Shown piece by piece: positions 1 to 4,620 of a stretch of DNA of 6,169 bases (position 1 is the stretch's first letter; every line of letters starts with the position of its first letter). Under the pieces are notes generated by a model. The model did not search any database, was not told the origin of the DNA, and saw only the letters and a list, made by a program, of their open reading frames with translations. Made by a program: the position numbers and the translations under genes. Source of the DNA: Dehalococcoidia bacterium (GTDB lineage Bacteria; Chloroflexota; Dehalococcoidia; Dehalococcoidales; RBG-16-60-22); assembly GCA_013202615.1 (NCBI GenBank), contig JABMRL010000047.1, forward strand, positions 1 to 6,169, read 5' to 3'.

Positions 1-819
1 CAGGTCGTTGAAGACGTCAATGTGGTAGAGTTCGTTATCACGGATGCGGAAGAGGAGTTTCTTAAGGTCGGCATCATCGGTTTCTTTACCTGCCTTATCG
101 TATGCCTCGGCCACTTCTTTTTCGATTTTTATATCTGCCTTTAGCATATCAGCCGGTTCGGTTGATTTATCTACCGCGATATGTTCAAGCTTGGGGTTGC
201 CACCACTGCTGGCCAGTTCCTCTGCCAGCCAGCCAAGGTGCTGCATTTCGTTGATTGCCTGGTCGGCGAGCTGTTCCTGCACTTCCTCGCTTTTGCTTAT
301 ATAGGAATGAAGAAGGTACTGGAGGATGACCGTGTATTCATGCCCGATACCCCAGTTCAGTATGCTGGCTGTCTTATCCTGCTTGTCGCCCCTGATATCC
401 CTGGCTCCTTCACGTCCTGCCTTTTTCACGAAATGGGCAAAGCTGTCGCGATGGGCTTCCTCATCGGAAAGAATGCGCTTCAGCAGACGTTTTATTTTGG
501 AGTCGTCAATGAGGCCGATATGCTCTTTATACTGCTTGATAGCCCCGTCCTCCAGCATCACGTTGTTCTGCATCCATTCGAAAACCTGCGCGCCGCCCAT
601 TCGCATGGTGCCTCTCTCCAGGCTGGGGGCACCGCCGAGGTCAACGATAGTCTCCGCCAGCCAGTCGAAATGGCGCATCTCATCGCGGGCATTGGCCTCA
701 ACCTCACAGGCCATTTCGCCCTCACCTATACCGTAGGCGTGATTCAGGTACTGAATGATGGCGCCGTGTTCGTCCTGAAGGTCTTTGTTCAGCAGCTCAA
801 TGATTTTGGTTTTGTCCAT
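1..819 (-). CDS. Tandem-domain bacterioferritin-like di-iron protein (3' end beyond window)
   Basis: The frame is open for 273 codons from ATG 819 to the window edge, so the C-terminus is missing. The protein contains two copies of a ferritin-like four-helix domain. Copy 1 carries the bacterioferritin-type ligand set E17, E47xxH50, E90, E120xxH123. Copy 2 repeats it 143-144 residues later as E161, E191xxH194, E233, E263xxH266. The Tyr seven residues after the first Glu (Y24, Y168) is also kept, as in bacterioferritin. Both copies have Met inside the ExxH motif (EMRH, EMQH), where bacterioferritin has its haem-ligating Met; haem binding here is only a possibility. The likely role is cytoplasmic Fe(II)/O2/peroxide chemistry or iron storage, but ferroxidase and storage functions cannot be told apart from sequence. 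A strong Shine-Dalgarno (AGGAGG, 6 nt before ATG) fixes the start. The gene lies 54 nt downstream of another ferritin-like gene and is probably cotranscribed with it. The antisense open frame at 181-843 is a shadow of this gene. Confidence 0.88.
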   Translation of the reverse strand, partial: MDKTKIIELLNKDLQDEHGAIIQYLNHAYGIGEGEMACEVEANARDEMRHFDWLAETIVDLGGAPSLERGTMRMGGAQVFEWMQNNVMLEDGAIKQYKEHIGLIDDSKIKRLLKRILSDEEAHRDSFAHFVKKAGREGARDIRGDKQDKTASILNWGIGHEYTVILQYLLHSYISKSEEVQEQLADQAINEMQHLGWLAEELASSGGNPKLEHIAVDKSTEPADMLKADIKIEKEVAEAYDKAGKETDDADLKKLLFRIRDNELYHIDVFNDL

Positions 820-873
820 AGCCGTCCTCCTGATAATAGTTAAGCGTGGTTATCTGCCTCGTTTATCTCTATT

Positions 874-1404
874 TTAGCCACCGTCCAGGGTGGGGTGTTC
901 TTTCCCGACAAACCAGCCGGCCGGGTTTTTCAGAAACTCCTGGTAATCGAGAAGGATAAGCTGGTGCTCTCTTTCCTGTGCCGCCAAAGCCTCATAAAAC
1001 TCACGGGCTGCCGGATAAGGAGTTGACAGGCTCTGGCTAATATAGAAATCATAGGTCTTGCTTTCCATATCCACCGCAGTCTGTACAGCTTCCAGTTCGC
1101 TGTCCAGTGCCTTGAAGGACTTGCCAGTCTGCCCGATGGCTCTGGAGAAGAGGGTTCGAAGATGACTGCCCCCGTCTGATTTGAAACTTGCTTCAGGCCA
1201 GGCATTTTTGTCCCGTATGGACTCGAATATTTCCTCAAACTTCTGGCGGTGAATATCTTCCTCGGCCGCGAGCTCCGCCAGCAATTTTTTACCGGCCTCG
1301 TTGCCGCTTTTCTGGCTTGCCTGGAGATAAAATCGCTTGCCATCTATTTCCATCTGAATCGCCGTCTTCAAGCCTTCCAGTGTTGTGTCTTGTTCGGTTG
1401 TCAT
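874..1404 (-). CDS. Rubrerythrin-family ferritin-like protein without rubredoxin domain
   Basis: This 176-residue protein has the four-helix di-iron pattern of the rubrerythrin/ferritin family: E19 in the first helix (MEIDGKRFY), E49xxH52, E114 in the third helix (DMESKTYDFY) and E144xxH147. It ends in a short tail containing NPAGWF. There are no Cys pairs, so the C-terminal rubredoxin domain of classical rubrerythrin is absent and any electrons must come from a partner protein. Family members reduce peroxide or oxidise Fe(II) in the cytoplasm of anaerobes; which applies here is inference. The start at ATG 1404 is supported by GGGAGG about 10 nt upstream and an extended -10 beyond it. It is the first gene of a probable two-gene unit with the tandem bacterioferritin-like gene downstream, and it is divergent from the glutaredoxin/flavoprotein genes. 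Confidence 0.88.
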   Translation of the reverse strand: MTTEQDTTLEGLKTAIQMEIDGKRFYLQASQKSGNEAGKKLLAELAAEEDIHRQKFEEIFESIRDKNAWPEASFKSDGGSHLRTLFSRAIGQTGKSFKALDSELEAVQTAVDMESKTYDFYISQSLSTPYPAAREFYEALAAQEREHQLILLDYQEFLKNPAGWFVGKEHPTLDGG

Positions 1405-1445
1405 TGTTTTATGCCCTCCCGGCGAGCTTAATGTTTCCTGTCAGA

Positions 1446-1454
1446 ATTATATCA
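1446..1454 (-). promoter_or_regulatory. Extended -10 promoter for the ferritin-like gene pair
   Basis: Reading the minus strand, TGATATAAT is a perfect TGn-TATAAT extended -10 element. The predicted start is near 1439, about 35 nt before ATG 1404. No good -35 hexamer lies 16-18 nt upstream, as is common for extended -10 or activator-dependent promoters. A second hexamer, TATAAA (1462-1457), sits slightly upstream and is better spaced from the CRP/FNR-like dyad (centre -40.5). Confidence 0.5.
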
Positions 1455-1482
1455 AATTTATACTATTTCCCGGCGATGCGCA

Positions 1483-1498
1483 TATGACCTTTATCACA
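1483..1498. promoter_or_regulatory. CRP/FNR-like operator, site 1
   Basis: TATGACCTTTATCACA is an imperfect 5-6-5 dyad. Read on the minus strand it is TGTGA-N6-TCATA, close to the E. coli CRP consensus TGTGA-N6-TCACA. It lies between the divergent ferritin-like and glutaredoxin genes. Site 2 at 3998-4013 has the same half-sites, and 18 of 22 positions match when 1501-1480 (minus) is aligned with 3995-4016 (plus). The centre (1490.5) is 29.5 nt from a TATGAT hexamer at 1520-1525, a class II (-41.5) arrangement. The regulator is not in the window. Confidence 0.5.
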
Positions 1499-1519
1499 GA
1501 CAATTAACAGTCCAATGTT

Positions 1520-1530
1520 TATGATATAAT
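1520..1530 (+). promoter_or_regulatory. Overlapping -10 elements for the glutaredoxin/flavoprotein unit
   Basis: Two -10 hexamers overlap here. TATGAT (1520-1525) has a weak CAGACA -35 at 1497-1502 with a 17-nt spacer, and it is exactly at class II distance from operator site 1. TATAAT (1525-1530) is preceded by TGA, giving a perfect extended -10. Predicted starts are near 1532 and 1537, leaving a leader of roughly 55 nt before ATG 1591. One element could serve activated and the other basal transcription; this is inference. Confidence 0.55.
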
Positions 1531-1590
1531 AAACGCACTAAAAATAATACAGTATGGTATTGGAAAAATTAATAATGGAAGAGGGAGAAA

Positions 1591-1827
1591 ATGGCTGATA
1601 AAAAAGTGATTGTATACTCAACACCCACCTGTCCGTACTGCAAGCGGGTCAAAGACTATTTAACCCAGAAGGGGGTCTCTTTCAGCGATTATAACGTGGC
1701 TGAGGACCGGGAAAAAGCCAAGGAAATGATTGATAAATCAAAACAGATGGGTGTGCCGGTAATCGTTGTTGATAATGATGTGGTTGTTGGCTTCAACCAG
1801 GCAAAGCTGGATAGCCTGCTTGCGTAA
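1591..1827 (+). CDS. YruB-type glutaredoxin-like thiol-disulfide oxidoreductase
   Basis: This 78-residue single-domain thioredoxin-fold protein has the glutaredoxin active site C14-P-Y-C17, a cis-proline in MGVPVI (P56), and the C-terminal GFNQAKLDSLL segment typical of short YruB/NrdH-like glutaredoxins. It should carry out dithiol-disulfide exchange in the cytoplasm. Family members receive electrons from glutathione or directly from a thioredoxin-reductase-type flavoprotein. The flavoprotein gene begins 44 nt downstream in the same direction, which favours the second route. The start is supported by a purine-rich Shine-Dalgarno (GAGGGAG) about 3-5 nt before ATG. The length is normal for the family and nothing is missing. 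Final substrates are unknown; peroxiredoxin, ribonucleotide reductase and protein disulfides are all possible. Confidence 0.92.
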   Translation: MADKKVIVYSTPTCPYCKRVKDYLTQKGVSFSDYNVAEDREKAKEMIDKSKQMGVPVIVVDNDVVVGFNQAKLDSLLA

Positions 1828-1871
1828 TCCTTAACTGTGGTAGACCAAACTAAAAAGACAGAGAGGCAGCT

Positions 1872-2786
1872 ATGTACGATTTAATGATAATCGGCGGAGG
1901 CCCGGCCGGACTGGCGGCGAGTGTGTACGCAGCGCGAAAGCAGCTGAAAACCCTGCTCGTTAGCGGCGATATCGGTGGGCAGATTAACACCACGTGGGGT
2001 ATTGAAAACTATCTGGGCTATCAGTTCATCGAAGGGCCGGAGCTGATAAATAAATTCCAGGCGCAGGTTGGCCAGTTTCCCATCGACCAGAAGATAGGCG
2101 ATAAAGTCAGGCAGCTAAAGAAGACTTCAGGTGGGTTTGAGGCCATCACTGAAGCCAGCGATAAATACCAGAGCAAGACCGCTATTATCGCCACCGGTAA
2201 AATACCGAGGAAACTGAATGTCCCCGGTGAAACGGAACTCACCGGCAGAGGCGTGACCTACTGCGCCATATGTGACGGTCCAATATTCGCCGGTCAGAAA
2301 GTGGCCGTGGTGGGGGGCGGTAATTCGGCGCTTGAAGCGGTGCTGGATATGGTTAAGATTGCCGAACATGTTAACCTTGTTTCCCTGACTCCGCTCACCG
2401 GCGACCGGGTTTTGTCCAATCAACTCAAAGATGCTAAAAACCTGACGGTGTTTCTTGAGCACGAAACCAGAGAGATAAAAGGGCAGGGGCTCGTCGATGG
2501 CATTCGTATCAGAGACGCGAAGAGCGGCGAGGAAAAAGAATTGGAAGTGGGTGGAGTTTTCATAGAAATCGGGCTGGTGCCCAACTCCGATGCGGTTAAA
2601 GAGCTGGTCCAGCTTAACCAGTGGGGTGAAGTCACGGTTACACCTCGCAACGAGACATCAGTGCCCGGGCTTTATGCCGCAGGAGACGTCACCGATGTGC
2701 CGGAAAAACAGATTCTCGTTGCTGCCGGCGAGGGCGCCAAGGCGGCCCTTCAGGCGCACCGTTACCTGCAAAGGCTGGTAAAATAA
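1872..2786 (+). CDS. trxB: Thioredoxin-reductase-like flavoprotein, resembling the AhpF catalytic half
   Basis: This 304-residue protein has the full low-molecular-weight thioredoxin reductase layout: an FAD Rossmann motif IGGGPAGLAA (residues 7-16), a redox pair C131-A-I-C134-D-G, a second nucleotide site GGGNSALEA (148-156), and the C-terminal FAD motif GDVTDVPEKQI (271-281). The NADPH-recognition motif of classical TrxB (HRRxxxR) is absent; residues 171-177 read SLTPLTG. That stretch and the C-terminal third (IEIGLVPNSD, AAGEGAKAAL) look more like the C-terminal half of AhpF, which uses NADH, so NADH is the more likely donor (inference). AhpF's N-terminal double thioredoxin-fold domain is lacking, and the adjacent glutaredoxin could stand in for it. 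GAGAGG 5 nt before ATG supports the start. The TAA stop abuts the stop codon of the convergent transporter gene. Confidence 0.92.
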   Translation: MYDLMIIGGGPAGLAASVYAARKQLKTLLVSGDIGGQINTTWGIENYLGYQFIEGPELINKFQAQVGQFPIDQKIGDKVRQLKKTSGGFEAITEASDKYQSKTAIIATGKIPRKLNVPGETELTGRGVTYCAICDGPIFAGQKVAVVGGGNSALEAVLDMVKIAEHVNLVSLTPLTGDRVLSNQLKDAKNLTVFLEHETREIKGQGLVDGIRIRDAKSGEEKELEVGGVFIEIGLVPNSDAVKELVQLNQWGEVTVTPRNETSVPGLYAAGDVTDVPEKQILVAAGEGAKAALQAHRYLQRLVK

Positions 2787-2796
2787 CTAGGCCTTT
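2770..2796. terminator. Possible bidirectional hairpin over two abutting stop codons
   Basis: AAAGGC (2770-2775) and GCCTTT (2791-2796) form a 6-bp stem around a 15-nt loop that contains both convergent stop codons. A-tracts and T-tracts flank the G/C core, and the T-run continues for two bases on the plus strand. The stem is short and the loop large, so this is a weak candidate. It is nevertheless the only terminator-like structure seen between the converging genes. Confidence 0.3.
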
Positions 2797-3701
2797 TTCC
2801 GGTAGCGGAACCCCAGCCACACAAGGTGCAGAATACCGAAGACGGTGCAGACCGATGCCGGAATCGCTGCCCTTTCCCCGAAAAGCGTGAGCAGAATGCC
2901 GCTGGCCAGTCCGTAGTTCTTCAGGCTACCCAGAAGTACCATGCTGATGCTCGACTCACGATTAACGTGCAACGCTCTGGTAACCAGTTCAATAACATAA
3001 CCGAGCACGAAAGAGGCGGCAATGGCAATAACGACAACCCTGATGAGGGTATCAAACTCTCCGAAGAAGGCCTGCCTGTTCAAACCAACGATGGTGAAAA
3101 GGGTGAGGAAAAAACTCCAGTTCACGCAGGTGCCGCGCCAGGGACTGATGCGCTTCATCAGCCCGGTATAAAGCAGAACTCTGGAGAGGACAATCGGTAT
3201 CAGAATCAGCTCCCCAAGGGTAATGAGCAGTTTTACGGGATCAAAAAAGCCCGTGCCGAGAAACAGCGCCATTACCGCGGGCATAATGACGAGCGCTGCC
3301 AGATAGGCGCCGGTCATACCGAGCAGCGAAAAGAGAGTATTCCCACCCAGTACATAGCTGAATGGCACCACTGCCACTGCCGGAGGTACGGTGGCCAGAA
3401 CTACGAATCCCGCCCACAGGTCTCTATCATCGATAAGCCACCAGGCCAACAATAAGATGGTTCCCCCCAGCACGACATAATTCAGAAAGAGAGAAATGAG
3501 AATCGTCCGGGGCATTGTTTTCAATGAGGTGAACTCCCGCGACGTGACGTTGGCGGCGGAGAGGGTCATCACTAGCGCCAGCAGCGGCAGCACCAGCGGC
3601 TCTGTTTTGGTGGCAACCGGCTCACCGATAACCAGCCCGAGCACAATGGCCAGAACCAGGATGAAGTTACGGTTTTTGAACAGCCTACCAATGAGTGCCA
3701 T
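2787..3701 (-). CDS. Bile acid:sodium symporter (BASS/SBF) family membrane transporter
   Basis: This 304-residue, very hydrophobic protein has about nine or ten predicted membrane segments (roughly residues 12-26, 35-50, 66-90, 97-115, 126-148, 158-178, 195-207, 220-240, 252-275, 279-298) and a basic tail, FRYRKKA. The segment with VPPAVAVVPFSYVLGGN (105-121) and the late segment SLKNYGLASGILLTLFG (259-275) match the two conserved core regions of BASS/SBF transporters. Cys/Glu features expected of an ACR3 arsenite exporter were not recognised, so arsenite export is not supported and the substrate is unknown. ATG 3701 is the furthest upstream start possible, because an in-frame TGA lies two codons before it. 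No Shine-Dalgarno is visible, but a strong promoter would give a 7-nt leader. It follows the HMA gene by 47 nt, a pairing that hints at metal or metalloid relevance without proving it. Confidence 0.8.
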   Translation of the reverse strand: MALIGRLFKNRNFILVLAIVLGLVIGEPVATKTEPLVLPLLALVMTLSAANVTSREFTSLKTMPRTILISLFLNYVVLGGTILLLAWWLIDDRDLWAGFVVLATVPPAVAVVPFSYVLGGNTLFSLLGMTGAYLAALVIMPAVMALFLGTGFFDPVKLLITLGELILIPIVLSRVLLYTGLMKRISPWRGTCVNWSFFLTLFTIVGLNRQAFFGEFDTLIRVVVIAIAASFVLGYVIELVTRALHVNRESSISMVLLGSLKNYGLASGILLTLFGERAAIPASVCTVFGILHLVWLGFRYRKKA

Positions 3702-3714
3702 AGGTCACGAAGGC

Positions 3715-3743
3715 ATTATAATCCATCGAGGCCGGTATGTCAG
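3715..3743 (-). promoter_or_regulatory. Consensus-like promoter just before the transporter gene, near-leaderless
   Basis: On the minus strand, CTGACA (3743-3738) and TATAAT (3720-3715) are separated by exactly 17 nt. That is five of six and six of six matches to the vegetative sigma consensus. The predicted start near 3708 leaves only about 7 nt before ATG 3701, where no Shine-Dalgarno exists. The element lies immediately after the HMA stop codon, so the transporter may be transcribed separately from the HMA gene. The -35 is flanked by ACCGG direct repeats (3748-3744 and 3736-3732), a possible operator. Confidence 0.6.
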
Positions 3744-3748
3744 CCGGT

Positions 3749-3931
3749 CTATTTCTTTTCTCCAGCCAGGTATTCCACGGTGGCTTTTTCCGAAGCCAGG
3801 TTCACGTTCGCCGAGACCACGCCGGATACGCCCGCTAGCGCCTGTTCAACGCGCGCTACGCAGGAAGCGCCGGTCATATCACCAACATGAATACGTACCT
3901 TCTCTTTTTTACGACTTGATTTCTGAGCCAT
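3749..3931 (-). CDS. Small heavy-metal-associated (HMA) domain protein with a degenerate metal site
   Basis: This 60-residue protein consists of a basic N-terminus (KSSRKKEK) and one HMA ferredoxin-like fold. The segment [15 protein letters not shown] aligns with the usual GMTCxxC metal loop of CopZ-type chaperones and P-type ATPases, followed by [20 protein letters not shown], which is typical of the family. The first loop Cys is Gly (G21; GGC versus TGC, one base) and only C24 remains; the preceding Gly is Asp (D18). Cu(I) binding by the normal two-Cys mode is therefore unlikely; single-Cys, dimeric or no metal binding are the alternatives. Everything else in the fold appears intact, so it does not look like a decaying pseudogene. 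AGAGGT 5 nt before ATG supports the start. It lies upstream of the BASS-family transporter in the same direction. Confidence 0.82.
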   Translation of the reverse strand: MAQKSSRKKEKVRIHVGDMTGASCVARVEQALAGVSGVVSANVNLASEKATVEYLAGEKK

Positions 3932-3970
3932 CGGCGACCTCTACTGACCTCTCACTAAAATCATTACATT

Positions 3971-3976
3971 ATCATA
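3971..3976 (-). promoter_or_regulatory. -10 element for the HMA gene
   Basis: TATGAT on the minus strand gives a predicted start near 3964, 33 nt before ATG 3931. The -35 region is poor (CATACC), but operator site 2 is centred at -41.5, which fits an activator-dependent class II promoter. An overlapping GATAAT (3973-3968) is an alternative -10. Confidence 0.45.
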
Positions 3977-3997
3977 GCCCATCTGGGGTAACTGGTA

Positions 3998-4013
3998 TGT
4001 GACATATGTCATA
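3998..4013. promoter_or_regulatory. CRP/FNR-like operator, site 2, with a perfect 12-bp palindrome core
   Basis: TGTGACATATGTCATA matches the CRP-type TGTGA-N6-TCACA layout at nine of ten half-site positions and contains the perfect palindrome TGACATATGTCA (4000-4011). Its axis (4005.5) is 29.5 nt from both the minus-strand TATGAT (3976-3971) and the plus-strand TACAAT (4035-4040). One dimer would therefore sit at -41.5 for both divergent promoters. The half-sites are identical to site 1. An ArsR- or MarR-type repressor site is an alternative reading. Confidence 0.6.
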
Positions 4014-4034
4014 TGCAGAGATGAATCTGTCTCT

Positions 4035-4040
4035 TACAAT
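4035..4040 (+). promoter_or_regulatory. -10 element for the unknown membrane protein gene
   Basis: TACAAT (one mismatch from consensus) predicts a start near 4047, 15 nt before ATG 4062. No -35 hexamer is evident, but the palindromic operator is centred at -41.5. This transcript would exclude the more upstream in-frame ATG codons at 3999 and 4044. Confidence 0.45.
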
Positions 4041-4061
4041 AAAATGAAAAAAGAGGTAATA

Positions 4062-4514
4062 ATGATGCGTATTCTTTCCCTGTTTGTAGCACTCATCGGG
4101 GTGGCGGCAGTAATACTGGGCGCGGTATTCATCGGGCTGGGTGCATCCCGGGATGCACAACTCAAAGAAGCCATGCGCGTGGAGAAGGTGACTCTCGGTA
4201 TTGAGTCGGGAATGGAAGGCGAAGTCATTGACTCATTACCAGAAGCCATGGAAGCCGGCGATACCATCAGAGAACACCGCCGTAGTATCGCCCTGACCTA
4301 TAGTGACCTGCTTGGTGAGGGACGCTATGACCCGACCGACCCCCAGCAACTGACCTACGCTCAGGCAATGAACCTGGAGAACTATCTTTACCTGGCAGTC
4401 GTCGCCTTCGGCCTCACCCAGGCGGTCATGGCCAGCGGGGTCTTCATGGTTATCACAGGCCTTGCTCTCGGCAGCACCGGAGTTGTTTTATACCGATTGC
4501 GGAAAGCTTATTAA
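4062..4514 (+). CDS. Unknown small membrane protein with N- and C-terminal membrane segments
   Basis: I do not recognise this family. From ATG 4062 the protein is 150 residues. A hydrophobic, glycine-rich segment at residues 4-28 comes first (membrane anchor; no clear cleavage site). A polar region of about 80 residues (29-107) follows, with charged, ordered-looking stretches such as EAMEAGDTIREHRR and a GRYDPTDPQQLTYAQAMNLENY segment (residues 87-108, shown in part). A 38-residue hydrophobic block (108-145) may be two closely spaced helices, and the protein ends in basic RLRKAY. No Cys, metal ligand set or enzyme motif is seen. AAGAGGT at 4051-4057 supports the tandem ATG codons at 4062/4065 rather than 3999 or 4044. 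The gene is divergent from the HMA gene and shares its operator. Confidence 0.72.
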   Translation: MMRILSLFVALIGVAAVILGAVFIGLGASRDAQLKEAMRVEKVTLGIESGMEGEVIDSLPEAMEAGDTIREHRRSIALTYSDLLGEGRYDPTDPQQLTYAQAMNLENYLYLAVVAFGLTQAVMASGVFMVITGLALGSTGVVLYRLRKAY

Positions 4515-4551
4515 TACGGGAGTGGTGAGCCTAGTCCGACCACGGGCAATA

Positions 4552-4560
4552 TGTTATACT
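4552..4560 (+). promoter_or_regulatory. Extended -10 promoter for the hemerythrin/IscS-like unit
   Basis: TGTTATACT is a TGn-TATACT extended -10 with one mismatch in the hexamer. The predicted start is near 4567, about 53 nt before ATG 4620. No -35 hexamer and no copy of the CRP/FNR-like dyad were found upstream, so this unit may be outside the regulon proposed for the other promoters. Confidence 0.45.
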
Positions 4561-4587
4561 TATTCTGCTCAGGGGGAGTATAAACAG

Positions 4588-4620
4588 GTGTTCATCTTTG
4601 CCTGTGAGGAGGGCAAATAA
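4588..4620 (+). other. Possible 10-codon leader ORF overlapping the hemerythrin start
   Basis: GTG 4588 opens a 10-codon frame (fMet-FIFACEEGK) ending in TAA at 4618-4620. The last base of the stop is the first base of the hemerythrin ATG (TAATG). GGGGGAG at 4572-4578 lies 9 nt before GTG and could serve as a Shine-Dalgarno. The hemerythrin Shine-Dalgarno lies inside this frame, so translation of the leader could gate it. It is short enough to be chance. Confidence 0.25.

Noticed and set aside
181..843. 220-codon open frame on the plus strand
   Set aside because: It is antisense to the tandem bacterioferritin-like gene, whose two ligand sets are complete on the minus strand. The plus-strand protein has no recognisable domain.
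2826..3455. 209-codon open frame on the plus strand
   Set aside because: It is antisense to the BASS-family transporter. The product is very polar, rich in Gln, Asn and Gly and lacks any domain, as expected of the complement of membrane-protein codons.
2787..3701. Transporter as an ACR3 arsenite exporter
   Set aside because: The ACR3 hallmark Cys and Glu positions were not recognised, and no other arsenic gene is in the window. BASS/SBF family without a substrate is the safer call.
3936..3952. Repeated GACCTCT (10-nt period) upstream of the HMA gene, considered as an operator
   Set aside because: On the coding strand it is a duplicated AGAGGTC, most simply the Shine-Dalgarno and a chance copy. 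No dyad is formed.
3999..4061. Upstream extension of the unknown membrane protein to ATG 3999 or ATG 4044
   Set aside because: These codons lack a Shine-Dalgarno and lie within the palindromic operator or before the predicted transcription start. AAGAGGT is correctly placed only for ATG 4062/4065.
4522..4543. GTGGT/ACCAC hairpin after the membrane protein gene, considered as a terminator
   Set aside because: The stem is only 5 bp with a 12-nt loop and no T-tract follows.
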